Positions 20,380-30,925 of a stretch of DNA of 64,000 bases are shown in pieces. How positions within the stretch are numbered: the first letter of the stretch is position 1; every line of letters begins with the position of its first letter. Both the position numbers and the translations under genes were made by a program. This DNA is from Bactericera cockerelli (taxonomy: Eukaryota; Arthropoda; Insecta; Hemiptera; Triozidae). Below the pieces are notes generated by a model. It worked only from the letters and a program-made list of their open reading frames with translations, ran no database searches and was not told the DNA's origin. The stretch lies in contig CM044966.1 in NCBI GenBank assembly GCA_024516035.1, positions 2,561,287 through 2,625,286 of the forward strand. Reading direction: 5' to 3'.

Positions 20380-20900
20380 AATAAAACAAAATCTCGACGA
20401 ATACGTACCTTATTATAAGATAAAGAAAGAAGAAGAAGAATAATAAAAATAAAAACAATACCCATGGGTTTACTTCGATCATTTTTTTTTTTTTTTTTGA
20501 TATCCCAAATGAACCTGTTAGTTTTCTGTATTTTTACTTTCCTTATCCTATAATAAGGAAAGTATTGTATTCGTCGAAAATTTGACCTACCCACTTTATC
20601 ACATTTCTGGACGAATCATAGCCTCAGGATAAGAAGAAAGTTGTTTTCAGCCATTGGTCCGTGCGTTTGTCCATCTGTCTGTCTGTCCGTCTGTGAACAA
20701 GATATCTCGAGAACGGTAAGAGCTAAAGACTTGAAATTTGGTCGGAAAGTACATCTGATATACCTACCACACAAACCACAAAATATTTGGTGGAAATCGG
20801 CCGCACTCTGCGGCCGCGTCCGAAGGGCTGCAAAACGAGGCCGCAAAAGATCCTCTAAATTAGTTAAATATACAAAAATAATTAGAGAACATTATTTTCT
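20380..20900. mobile_element. Dispersed repeat with inverted CGACGAATAC ends and GTCTGTCTGTCCG core
   Basis: TCTCGACGAATACGTACCTTA (20392) is inverted relative to GTATTGTATTCGTCGA (20562-20577), with TTATCCTATAATAAGG between. Then follow TTTGTCCATCTGTCTGTCTG and ATATCTCGAGAACGGTAAGA, a motif common in insect repeats. Non-coding. Confidence 0.5.
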
Positions 20901-20904
20901 GAGA

Positions 20905-21010
20905 TTAAAATAATAATAGGGGCTACTCTGATCATTTTTTTGATATCTTGAAGGCTTGAACTTCTTGGACTTCGGCCCCAACTTACCCTTATTTTGAGGG
21001 GGACCGGCTA
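20905..21010 (+). mobile_element. Repeat-N copy
   Basis: GATCATTTTTTTGATATCTTG, GAACTTCTTGGACTTCGGCC and TTTTGAGGGGGACC recur in reverse orientation at 55680-55860. Class unknown. Confidence 0.6.
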
Positions 21011-21595
21011 TGACTCTTTTTTTTATTATTTATCGTAGATGGGGGTTGTGACTCATCAAATCCAATGATTTTGAGATGCTGATTACGAATTTGATATTGA
21101 TTCTTAGCTGAATGTTACCTTTGAGTCACCAGTGGCATTTGGTCCTGTACCCATTCCCAATATGACATAACAAAAGTGACACAACAATTTCAACCAAATT
21201 TTGAATTAAAAATTACCAATTCTTGCATAATTTAATGATCCACCCTGTATGTGAGGTAATTATTTACAACTTCTTGTTATTATCGTAGTTTCCTAACCTA
21301 ACCTAACACGATTAATATTTGTTAAAAAATCTAATCTACATTTATATCAACACATGTGCGCTTTTTTTTTATCGCTATATTTTCGGCTACAACATGCAAT
21401 TACTGATGAGCGGTCTGTGTTTCGTATTATTATTTTTTATCTAGACAATTTAATCTCATTTGATGGATAAACTAACTCCGCATTGAGGTGGCTTTTCTTG
21501 GAAGGGGACCAAGAGGTTAAAAGGGGTTGATGCTCTTTAGGGCCAAATCAAAAATTTGTCTCCTGTATGTATTGCGCACATATAGGAGGCCGGAA
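21011..21595. other. Unassigned A/T-rich spacer
   Basis: Contains three CCTAA units at 21292-21307, the insect telomere motif but too short to mean a telomere, and a CCACCCTGTATG transposon-border motif at 21241. No gene. Confidence 0.4.
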
Positions 21596-21597
21596 AT

Positions 21598-21885
21598 GCC
21601 AGCTTCCGTGGCGTAACGGTTAAGACTACTGTCCGTAGTTCAGAGATCCTGAGTTTGATTGCCGGTCGGAGCAGATTTTTCTCAGAAAATTCTGTTCTCT
21701 CCGTACATGTGACGAGGCTGGCATTTTCGGCCCTACCCTGGCTGGGTGAGGTTAATGTGGGTAGCTGGTACGAATACCAGCAAATGGAGGGTAAAACTCA
21801 CGTCCTAATACAGGACGTTAAATCAAAAATAGAATCGTTGGCGTTAGGAAGGGCATCCAGCCGTAAATTATGTGGTACAGCTCGA
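21598..21885 (+). mobile_element. SINE-A (tail A1), truncated tail
   Basis: tRNA head (GCTTCCGTGGCGTAACGG, box B GAGTTTGATTGCCGG), domain 1 with a 2-bp GA insertion before GGCTGGC, and the first half of the A1 tail to CATCCAGCCGTAAATTATG. Confidence 0.85.
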
Positions 21886-22068
21886 GTCTTGGCCCAAATA
21901 TCGGACCCTTTATCAGGTTTGACCTTTTTTTCAGCTCAAATATAGGACGCCCCGGACAATTCACCATTCCCGCGTTCTATATATTTTATTGTACTCAACA
22001 ACAGATAGCACTTTTAATATTTTTATACTATCGAATAAAAAAAATACTATTAGATGGCAATTTTAATA

Positions 22069-22454
22069 TGTAGGGAAAACTGGGGTTAGTCCGGACGGGA
22101 GGTGAGTGGGTCAGACGGGACAAAAATCCACGTTGACATTTTGTTTAAACAGAAGTTGAATTTTAGTCAAGGTGAGTTCTGTTGTTGTTAGCCTAAATTT
22201 TAGCCACGAATTTGTGCTTTCTGTGGGTGTTTACAGTTCTCAATAATAAATTATCTTTATCAATTGATGTTTTTTAAGTTGACATTTTCTGTAAACACAA
22301 GTTGAATTTTTATTCAAGGTGAGTTGTTAGCCTGAATTGTAGCGTCGAGTATTTGGTTTCTGTGTGTGTTTACTTATAATTTTCAAATATCTTTAACCAT
22401 TTTTTTTAAATCGTAAAGTAAAAAGTGCCCGGAATGACCCCGGTCTACCCTACA
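22069..22454. mobile_element. MITE with GGG(A/T)A(A/G)AC(T/C)GGGG ends and an internal duplication
   Basis: TAGGGAAAACTGGGGTTAGT (left) and CCCCGGTCTACCCTA (right) are imperfect inverted ends flanked by TA. The interior is a tandem duplication: GTTGACATTTTG, AAGTTGAATTTT and AAGGTGAGTT recur in the same order at 22131 and 22279. Non-coding. Confidence 0.75.
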
Positions 22455-23020
22455 ATAATAGTAATATGAGACTAGAACGACTATATTGAAACTCCCAAAG
22501 AAATGAAGTCAGTTCGATAGCTTTCGAGTCAGTAGCTTTAAGTGCTCTCAGAGTCTTTTGTAGCTTTCCAAGAAACAGGAAATAATAGTTCTATACTTCG
22601 TTTTTTTTATATAGATATCTCGCTATCCATAAGTTTCATCAATGGTCATTGAGTACACTGAGTGTTATCAGGGTCGTGTTCCAGTGCTGTTGTAAGTCGA
22701 TTCCCTGCAGAACAATTTTTTCTGCCGATAAATAAATTTATGCTTGCCCAAGTTACATATTAAATCCATTTTTATTTTTAGCGTGGATTTAGTAAGGTGA
22801 GCTCGAGAAGCTGTATCACGAAAGTGATTACCACAAAAAAAAAGTTATCAAACTTTTTTTTTATTGTACATTACTTTAACCTCAAATATATCATTTTTAT
22901 TTTCTCAACAATTTTTTAACATCTAACTTCTGATGATACTATCGGAGGTAAGAGCTTATTACCTAGGTAAGTACTTTTTGTTATAGCTGCTCTAAATTTC
23001 TCATTTTATTTTATTTTATT
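22455..23020. other. Spacer with a SINE-C tail
   Basis: Positions 22781-22858 match the SINE-C tail (+): GATTTAGTAAGGTGAGC, ATCACGAAAGTGATTACCAC. Nothing else is recognised. Confidence 0.5.
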
Positions 23021-24096
23021 TTAACCCTTTCACTGTACATCCATGAATTAGTTGGAAAAAAAATATGAACCATGTTTTTTTTGAGTTTGTTGGAATCCAT
23101 AGATGATGTTACCAAAAAATTTTTTTCTTATAAGTGGTTCCAACCCCAAGATATGAGATGTCCCTGAGAAGGGACAAATGCAGTACAGAGAAAAAAAATG
23201 AAATTTATAAGTTCTCAGGAAAAACTTATAATTACACACAACACTTGGTTTATAAAACAAATAAACATCGAAATAATTTGAAGATAGAAAAAACTTGGCT
23301 TTTTTTGTTTTACTTAATTTTTTAAACTAAAAAAATAGAAAATATGTGTGTGTTTGTGTGTGGGGGGGTGGGTGTGTGTGTGTGGGGGGGGGTGTGTGTG
23401 TGGGGGGGGGGTGTGTGTGTGGGGGTGTGTGTGTGTGGAGGGGTGTGTATGTGTGGGGGGGGTATGTTTTTGTGTGTGTGTGGAGGTGTGTGTGTGTGTG
23501 TGGGTGTGTGGGGGTGTGTGGGTGTGGGTTTGTGTGGATGTGTGTGGATGAGGTATGGAAAGAAAGGATTCATGGAACAAATGCCGACCCAAATACAATA
23601 AATATGTACTCTTTACTGTTTCCTTGAATTTACTACCCTAAGTACAGCTATTTAGTAGAAAAAATAAATAAACTCATCTGTACCAGAAAAATCCTCCCAG
23701 TGTATTAGTCCCTGCTGAGGGACACCCAACTTTACAGTCAATTTACGGACTTGTAATTTTTTTCCAATAAAAAATGAATGTAAATTCGTGAAATATAACT
23801 CTTTTACTTACCCAAATGAACTTCTAAAGCCAGCCTTTGCACTATTTTCGACCTCAAATTAAACTTTCAAAACAGTCAATTTTTCTAAATTTTCAAATCT
23901 TCAAAACTGAAAAATCTTTTGTTTACAAACAGAAGTTCAAACTATCGACTAAACAGTTTTTACTGAAAAAATTGATAGATAAGAGAACAAAGAAACAATT
24001 CCAAAAAGTACCGAAACAAAATCATAGAATGCAGCACTAGTATCGGCAAAACCAATTGATGTCCCTGAGCAAGGACAAATTCAGTGAAAGGGTTAA
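23021..24096. mobile_element. piggyBac-like MITE, TTAA target site
   Basis: CCCTTTCACTG at 23025 and CAGTGAAAGGG ending at 24092 are perfect inverted ends, each bordered by TTAA (23021-23024, 24093-24096). A subterminal GATGTCCCTGAG.AGGGACAAA block occurs at about 23156 and again at 24058, in the same orientation. The interior contains a GT/G microsatellite. No transposase. TTAA and a CCC start are typical of piggyBac. Confidence 0.85.
23345..23556. repeat. GT/G-rich microsatellite
   Basis: (GT)n with G5-G9 blocks for 210 bp inside the piggyBac-like MITE. All three + frames and two - frames stay open (Cys/Val/Gly or His/Thr/Pro); none is a gene. Confidence 0.9.
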
Positions 24097-24148
24097 TGTA
24101 TAATGATTTATTGATTATTTGGGCAGGCTACAAAATAGACCACAAGCG

Positions 24149-25685
24149 TCTACAGTCAGTGCCGGATTAACCATATGGCGGATTTGGCAGATGCCAAGGG
24201 CCCCGCGCTTTAGGGGGCCCCGCGCTTGAGCAGCTTACACTAGATATTATGAGTTGTTTTAAAAGCTTACACTAGGTATTATGTATTTTTTAAAAGCTTA
24301 CACTAAGTACTTTTGAATAATGAGTAAGAAGAAGAAGAGATAAAAGTGAAAAAATCACACTGACAACAAAGTACATAAATTGAAGGAAAAGCGCGGGGCT
24401 CCCTATTATCTATTCCTTGAATAAACAATGATCAACCACATAGAAATTAGCGGATTACCTACTAATATGTCAGATTTGTTAGATGCCAAGTTCCCCGCGA
24501 TTTTGGGGGCCCCGCCTTTCGGGCAGCTTACATAAATTATAAGTGTTTGAATGACCTTTAACTCGGTTTTTCTGGATTTTAATATTAAATAAAATCACAG
24601 CCAGTTGAGCAAAATGTTAAAAGAAAATTCACGGGACCCCCTTAAAATGGACCACATAATTATATGAAAATAGGTAGATTTTTAGATACCTATTACCTGC
24701 GGCTCATAATATAATATAATTACTCGTATTTGAAAAGAATAATATTGACAAAGGACGTGATTATCGCCTTAGGTAATCTCTGCCATCAAACTTTTGATCG
24801 GCTTCATCGACATCTTAACCAATGATCTTCATTGTAGTCGCCTGCGGCGCTTTTAATGAATTTTTCAAGATATCTTTTTCTATCTATTTTCCGAGTACTT
24901 TACCCCATAACTTTGCAAAAATTTCGCCTGCGGCACCGTCAAATTTACTTTTCTTGATGGTTTGGATTTTTTTTCAAGACATGCAATTCTAGTACCATTA
25001 AAAGAAAAAAAAATCTTTGGGCATTTTAAAAGTGCCTTTTGATTGTTTGGAATTAATTTGGAAAGTTACCTTTAAAAAAATTAGCATTAAATACTAGCGA
25101 TAAAATCTTCATAGTAATCGATGATCTACTTTCTACACATCTTACCTAATGACATCTTTCTACACATATACTTTTCATAATACATATTTAGATATTTTTA
25201 CTATTATTCGGAAAAAATGTTGCCTTTGATGTTATAAACGTCGTTTTTTTTTTTTTTTTTTTTTTTTAAGTGGGGTTTAACGTCGCTTTCAACTGCCATG
25301 GTCATATCACGACGGGGGTTTTACCCTCCATTTGCAGGAAACTCACAAACCTGCTATACTCACATTGACCTCACCCAGCCTGAGTGGGGCCGGGAAAAGC
25401 CAGCGTCACGAGAATTAGAATTTGAATGGTCACCCATCCAGTCTTAACCTCGCTGGATGTCGCTTAACTTCGGTGTTCTGAAGGGAACCGGTGTATTCAA
25501 CATGCCATCGACGCTGGCTCACTATTATGTTTTGGATACTATTATGGATTGGTGCTCAGGACACTTTGCTTCGATTTCAAGGTTCTAAAAATACTATTTT
25601 AGAATAAAGTCAGTACAATTTTGGGGCCCCGCGCCTTGAAATTGCCAAGGGCCCCGCGCAGCCTTAATCCGGCACTGTCTACAGT
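24149..25685. mobile_element. hAT-type non-autonomous transposon, 1,521 bp, with 8-bp target duplication
   Basis: The element is 24157-25677. Ends CAGTGCCGGATTAA and TTAATCCGGCACTG are perfect inverted repeats and are flanked by TCTACAGT at 24149-24156 and 25678-25685. Subterminal GCCAAGGGCCCCGCGC occurs near both ends, and a third diverged copy lies at 24484. No transposase frame. A 5S-headed SINE is nested at 25244-25519. Confidence 0.93.
25244..25519 (-). mobile_element. SINE-E nested in the hAT element
   Basis: Poly(T) of 23, AAGTGGGGTTTAACGTCGC, domain 1, and the 5S-derived head ending CATCGACGCTGGCT. It is nearly identical to 14067-14324 but has lost one A in CCATCCAGTC. No clear flanking duplication. 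Confidence 0.9.
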
Positions 25686-25919
25686 AGCTCCTGTTTCATG
25701 GTTACGAAATAAAAAAAAGGCTGTGAAACACTCATCTTTACATAAAAAAGGTATATCTCGTTGCTGTCTCTTAAGATTTTATCCAGCAGTTGATATGTAT
25801 TTTCGTGGTTCAAAGGAAATTTCTATATCTTACAAACGGTACCGTTAAAAAGGAGGTTCAAAGCAGGGCGGTTCTTCCTCTACAAAAGTGTGCCGTTAAC
25901 GATGTTGTTCGAAATCACT

Positions 25920-26048
25920 GCACACTCTCATCTAGTACCAGCTGACCACTTCACCCTCCAGCAGCCTGATTTGGGCCGCGAATGGAGGGTAAAACCTCCT
26001 CTGTGGTACGAGCATGCAGTTGAAACCGTCGTTAAACCCCGAAAAGAA
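25920..26048 (+). mobile_element. SINE-E fragment, diverged
   Basis: Parts of domain 1 (CCAGCAGCCTGATTTGGGCC inverted, GCGAATGGAGGGTAAAACC) and the end GTCGTTAAACCCCGAAAAG. It appears rearranged, with two oppositely oriented pieces. Confidence 0.5.
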
Positions 26049-26560
26049 AAAAAAGTTCAGAAATGTCCTATCTATCCGACGACCCTGGGTTTCTTAACCT
26101 CATTCAGTTCGGTGAGCAAACATCTATATCTTTTCTGAACACCATTGAGCAATTTTATTATTATTACCATGGTTTTTAGTTATTATTATCATTATTATGT
26201 TTATTATTGACACCATTGAGCATACACATGAGAAGGGCACTTTACAGAAACTACTAAATGAAATGGTGCTAGTTATGTCAGCAGAATAAAATGTTATGTA
26301 CTTATGTGTAAATCACTGAAAGAAATCTTTACAATGGTCATTCCAGCATTTTAAAGGGTACACGAAGTTTGTTTACTGTGCATTCTTGAAACGTACACGA
26401 GTTATAATAATACTATTACCTATAATAACCATAGTCAACTTTAGTTCTCATACATACTGTGCCTTTAGGTATCATTATAAATACAGAACATCTTGCATGA
26501 TAAAAAGTTCTTCAAAAATTCATTGGAAATATTTGCTCTAGCATATTTTCTTTTAATTGC
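26049..26560. other. Unassigned spacer
   Basis: A/T-rich with short ATT runs. No gene or repeat family recognised. Confidence 0.35.
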
Positions 26561-26564
26561 AAGT

Positions 26565-26830
26565 TAGGAAAACTAATGTTAGTTTTATTATTCTTAATTA
26601 GAGTTCACTTAATTAGGGTTAGGTGGTAGAAAATGCTCGAAGCATTAACCTCACCTTGTTCTTTTGGACACCAATTAAAGGAGGAATTACTTTTATATTT
26701 TTATTTTTAATTTTCAGTTTAACTTTTTTTAATGAGGAAAACTGATGTTAGTTTTATATTAGGTACCTCAATCAAAGTTTACCCTAATTTTTTTGACACC
26801 AATTAAAAGAATTACTCTTATATTTTCTCT
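26565..26830. repeat. Two-unit tandem repeat with a SINE-B scrap
   Basis: GGAAAACTAATGTTAGTTTT (26568) and GGAAAACTGATGTTAGTTTT (26734) start two units, each reaching GACACCAATTAAA and TACT(C)TTATATTTT. Positions 26620-26660 within the first unit match SINE-B domain 2 (GGTTAGGTGGTAGAAAATGC). Confidence 0.6.
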
Positions 26831-27105
26831 TTTTCAAACCGACAACTTTATTCCATTTTCCATTTTTTAGCACAGTTTTTTTTTAAAAGTTAGTTTAGTT
26901 TATTTACATAATACTTACATACATCTTTGTAAAAAAATTATTAACAAATCCTTTTTATTAATATCATTTTAACCTACTTTTAAGTTAGTTTAACTATATG
27001 TAAGTAAACTATTGTAAACTATCCCGCCAGGGATTTTGAATAATAAATGTAAATAAATGTTAATGTTTTTTCAAGGTTTTTTTAATGATATTTATTGACA
27101 CCGAT
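26831..27105. other. Unassigned A/T-rich spacer
   Basis: Nothing recognised beyond short A/T runs. Confidence 0.3.
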
Positions 27106-27107
27106 AT

Positions 27108-27180
27108 TAGTAGCTCGATCCATTAGTCCGCGGACTTGCAACGTGAAGGCCTGTGGTTCCATTCCCATGTCCGGGTAAAT
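27108..27180 (+). mobile_element. SINE-C head, strongly diverged
   Basis: AGTAGCTCGATCCATTAGTC, CGCGGACTTGCAACGTGAAG and box-B-like GTGGTTCCATTCCC. The tail is absent. Confidence 0.5.
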
Positions 27181-27264
27181 TTTTATAAGGCCAGTTGAGT
27201 GATTGAGATATCACTCAATTTCATACCTTTTTTTTTTATCATTTTTGTTACGAAGGTCAATCTA

Positions 27265-27440
27265 ATCAATTGTATGGATTAGATTTAATCTAGGTGGACA
27301 CTATCATCTGACTCAGGCTATCAGCTGACTATAGTGCGCTCAGCGCTCTGAATGGTTGAAATTCCTACTCTAGAGCATGATAGGGGATATTAAATCTAAT
27401 TTAATATCCCCTGATCCTTTTTCATAATTTAGCTCTGAGA
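27265..27440 (+). mobile_element. MITE-O fragment with palindrome
   Basis: GATTAGATTTAATCTAGGTG, GACACTATC and GAATGGTTGAAATTCC match one MITE-O end. Positions 27392-27420 form a palindrome (GGGGATATTAAAT, CTA loop, ATTTAATATCCCC). Confidence 0.6.
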
Positions 27441-27469
27441 CCTGAGACTCAGCTTTCTGATGACACCAT

Positions 27470-27560
27470 GTCCTTCAAAAAAATTGATATGAACGCATGT
27501 CCTTCAAAAAAATTGATATGAACACATGTCCTTCAAAAAATTGATATGAACAACTTCGTC
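27470..27560 (+). repeat. Three-copy 29-bp tandem repeat
   Basis: ATGTCCTTCAAAAAAATTGA and TATGAAC recur at 27468, 27498 and 27526; the last unit is 1 bp shorter. Confidence 0.85.
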
Positions 27561-27872
27561 GACGGAACTGTATGAAGGACAATTACTTTGAACCACCCCC
27601 ATGACGGCACCATGCACTTAAAATGGGAGGGCGTGTTCTTCTGACCCAGTATGTGATTTTATTCAGAAAAAGTGATGGAAAAATCATAGCTGTCTCCATC
27701 CTGTTATTACTATGACAGAAGAAAAAGATAAAGAAATAGAAGGAGAAGAAGAAAAAAAAGGAGAAGAACTAGAAAAAAAAGCTGCTATAACGGGAAATTC
27801 AAGAAAAACAGTTTGAAGATGGGAACATCACACAACTTTTACTTTCTTGTTGTTGAGCGTCTCTTTAACATT

Positions 27873-28305
27873 AAGGGCCGGATTATGAAGCAGGCTCAGA
27901 TTTAATATTAGTGGACACTATCTCTTAACACGCCCTCTAGTGGGAAATTAGTGCACTGTGATTGGTTGAAATGGCGCTTTAGCAGCTCTTTTTCTAGTTC
28001 TTCTTCTATTTCATTATCTCTTTCTTCTGTTATAGGAATAACAGGATGAAGACAGCTATGATTATCACATATAATCTTAATGGACAGTATATTTTTTTAC
28101 CATAAATATATTAATTTCATTTGAGAGTTTACATAATATCTTTCTTGTTTTTACCAGGTAAATTTTAGAGAGCATAGGCGATTTTAATGAAATTGTATCC
28201 CTTCTTACTCCCTCTAGTGGGGACTGGTTGAAATTCCCACTGGAGGGCGTGTTAAGGAATAGTGTCCACTAAGATTGAATCTAATCCTGTTTTATAATTC
28301 GTAAC
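27873..28305. mobile_element. MITE-O, both ends present
   Basis: The left end (GGATTATGAAGCAGG, TTAGTGGACACTATC, TTAACACGCCCTCTAGTGGG) is mirrored on the right (CCCACTGGAGGGCGTGTTAA, ATAGTGTCCACTAAGATT, CCTGTTTTATAATTCG), giving arms of about 75 bp. TGTGATTGGTTGAAAT is subterminal. Fragments of the family lie at 27265, 34105, 38455, 38935 and 40142. Confidence 0.8.
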
Positions 28306-28499
28306 TGAGGTTCTGCCTCTTATTCACTGGAAGCTCACAAGAAAGATTTACTTGAATTTGAATTTTTTGATCTCCAAACTTTCATTACAAACACAATCAA
28401 ATTCCAGTCATCTTTTTTTTCAATTTATGATGCTTGAAAGAAGAATTCGGAAGGTGATTGATCTTTAAAAAAAATCTGCTTTAAGATGTTCCGGCACAT

Positions 28500-29060
28500 T
28501 TCAAGATCCTGGTAATTCTCTCGAGCTATACTTGAACCACTTTCCTAAGAGCTCCGTACGAAACGACAGTTGAAGACAGTGAGTATTGTGTGACCTTGAG
28601 AACTCCTAATTACCTAATTTAAGTAGGTTCTGCGCATATCAAGGTCAACCATCTTCCTAATTCTCTCGTGTTGTAATTGAACAGCTTTCTTGGCGGCACA
28701 TCACTAGAACAATAATTATTGGCAGCTGTAAAGAATTGGGAGGGTGCTTGACCTTGATAACTCTGAATTTAAGATACTCCTGCGGATACCAAGGTCAACC
28801 ATCTTCCCAATTTTCTCGTGTTGTAATTGAACAGCTTTCTTGGCGGCACATCACTAGAACAAAATTATTGGCAGCTGTAAAGAATTGGGAGGGTGCTTGA
28901 CCTTGACAACTTTGGATACTCCTGCGGATACCAAGGTCAACCATCTTCCCCATTTTCTCGTGTTGTAATGGAACCAAAAACATCACTAGATGTCAGCGGA
29001 AGATAATTGGGAATTTGGCTGACTTTTAAACCTTCTAATAAAAGATGCTTATGAGGACAA
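28500..29060. repeat. Tandem repeat, about 145-bp units
   Basis: AAGGTCAACCATCTTCC starts units near 28649, 28791 and 28932, with GGCGGCACATCACTAGAAC and AAAGAATTGGGAGGGTGCTT inside. More diverged copies extend to about 28500 and 29060. The 28649 and 28791 units are the most alike. Confidence 0.85.
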
Positions 29061-29327
29061 GGGTAATTGAGCTTGAGACCTTCTATGGAAATTTCCCAAA
29101 ATGTACAAAGTCAATCGTGGTGTAGAATTCAGTGCTTTTAATATTCCTTTAAGTGAGTAAGCATGGAAAAAAACACATTTTTGATCGAGATTTTTTTTCC
29201 GTCCTTTTAAAAATATTTAATGGAAAGAAATAAGAACAAGAGATGCACTCGTTCATGACGACATAATGAAACACTTGTGCAAAAGCTACAGTTTTTTTTA
29301 TTATTATTTCTTATTCATAGACTTCTA

Positions 29328-29329
29328 TA

Positions 29330-29384
<55 letters not shown>

Positions 29385-29680
29385 TTCGCTCTATCTCTCT
29401 CTTTCTCTCTCTCTCTCTTTCTCTCTCCTCTCTCTCCTCTCCTCTCTCTTCTCTCTCTCTCCAAACCTTTCCATCCCTCTCAAATTTATCTCCCCCTCTC
29501 TCCTCAACCTTCTCCATCCCTATCTTCTTTATCTCCCCCTCTTTCTCTCCCTCTCTTTTTCTCTATCTCTGTTTTTCTTTTCTCTTTCTCTTTCTCTCTC
29601 TCTCTTTTTCTCTCTCTCTCTTTTTTCTCTCTCTTTCTTTCTTTTCTCTTTCTCTCTTTCTCACTCCTTTTCCCTATCAG
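29328..29680. repeat. CT microsatellite
   Basis: (CT)n with TTTCT and CCCTCT interruptions. The Leu/Ser frames of up to 179 codons are compositional. Confidence 0.9.
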
Positions 29681-29799
29681 TAAGAACTTTTAATCAAAAT
29701 TTAGGTCAAACTTGTTTAACTTTCATGGAAAAACTGATGAAAAAGGGAGCAATAGAGAGGGAGGTAGTCAAACAGAATTATGTAATTGAAAATCTCAAG

Positions 29800-29838
29800 A
29801 AATAAAAAAGGCGAGAGATAGAGAGAGTGAAAAAGAGA

Positions 29839-29880
<42 letters not shown>

Positions 29881-30090
29881 AATATTATGTAGAAAGATTT
29901 TGATGAGGAAAATGAAAAAGAACTGAAAAAGAGATAATTAAATAACTAAAAAGAGAGATAGGACAGAGAAAGAGAGAGAGAGAGGAAAAAAAAGAAAGTT
30001 ACAGAAAGGGAAGGAAAAAAAGAGAGATTAGAAATTTAGAGATTTTGGGAAACATTAGAATTAGAATAGAGAGAAAAAGAGAGGAAATGT
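29800..30090. repeat. GA-rich low-complexity tract
   Basis: (GA)n and AAAGAGA blocks with non-repeat islands. Together with the CT tract at 29328 it forms a pyrimidine/purine inverted pair. Confidence 0.8.
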
Positions 30091-30098
30091 TGTTTTAT

Positions 30099-30213
30099 TT
30101 CCCTCATCTAGCCTGGGTTGGGCCAGCATTACGAAGTTTTCACCTCGTTGTACGTTGCTTAACTTCCATCATCCTATAACGAGAACCGGTGCATTTAACG
30201 CGCCATCGATGCT
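30099..30213 (-). mobile_element. SINE-E fragment (5S head and linker)
   Basis: Minus strand: head GCATCGATGGCGCGTTAAATG, AACGTACAACGAGGTGAAAA and CCAACCCAGGC. It ends within domain 1. Confidence 0.75.
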
Positions 30214-30267
30214 TGCACAGGAAGAGAGAGAATGAAAACTTGATTGACTTTAGAGAAAAACCTTTTT

Positions 30268-30505
30268 CGCCTGCATCGATGCGACATTGAATACACCAGT
30301 TTTCGTCACTGAAGTTAAGCAACGTCCAGCCAGGTAAACAATTATATTGAAAACGTGACCCCTCAAATTCGAACCCACGACCCGTGTGATGCTGGCTTTT
30401 TTCCGGCCCCACTCAGGCTGGGTGAGGTTAATTTCACTAGCAGAGTTTTGAGAGATTCTACAGCAATCTCTTGTCGTGATACGACCATCGACCACGCTGT
30501 TATTA
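30268..30505 (+). mobile_element. SINE-E, diverged, with a small insertion
   Basis: The 5S head (GCATCGATGCGACATTGAAT, GTTAAGCAACGTCCAGCC) is followed by about 60 bp containing a tRNA-B-box-like GGTTCGAATTTGA on the minus strand, then domain 1 (CAGGCTGGGTGAGGTTAATT) and GTCGTGATACGACCATCG. It lies head-to-head with 30099-30213. Confidence 0.7.
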
Positions 30506-30925
30506 AATTAAAAGCGATGTTTGACGACGCCCTCCCTATTTTTTTCTTGATTTTTTTTTCTAAATGAAAATAATTTTGTAAAATGAAATACATACCTACG
30601 CCTAATTATTAACCTTTGCTATTTTTTAACTTTCACTATCCTAATAATTAGGAAAGTGTGTTTGTCGTTTTTTTTTAGAATGAAAACTATTTCTTTTATG
30701 AATATAAAACTTAATGAAAAAATGCAATAAATGTTGTGTGTTGTTGGTTACAGTGGTTTGGGGGGGGGGGGGGACTTTTTATTATTTTATTGTTCTTACT
30801 ATTAATGTTATTTTTTTATAATTTTATTATTATTAACTTTTTATTATTTAATAACAAAACACTCGGGTGAGGAACATTCCTGTACACTTTGACCAAATTG
30901 TGGTAGGTGCTTCCTCCTCAGAAAT
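30506..30925. other. Unassigned A/T-rich spacer
   Basis: Contains a G run at about 30762-30774 and ATT repeats. No gene. Confidence 0.35.

Larger units (their letters stand above)
24118..25750 (+). mobile_element. SINE-J split by a hAT element
   Basis: GGGCAGGCTACAAAATAGAC, CACAAGCGTCTACAGT (24122-24156) continues after the insertion at 25678 as TCTACAGTAGCTCCTG and GTGAAACACTCATC. Joining the two pieces with one copy of the duplication restores the SINE-J body order seen at 3419-3690. Confidence 0.88.

Noticed and set aside
21292..21307. Telomeric (CCTAA)n
   Set aside because: Only three units in unique sequence; too short to mean a telomere.
23314..23627. Five overlapping Cys/Val/Gly or His/Thr/Pro frames
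   Set aside because: A GT/G microsatellite is open in nearly all frames; it lies inside a piggyBac-like MITE.
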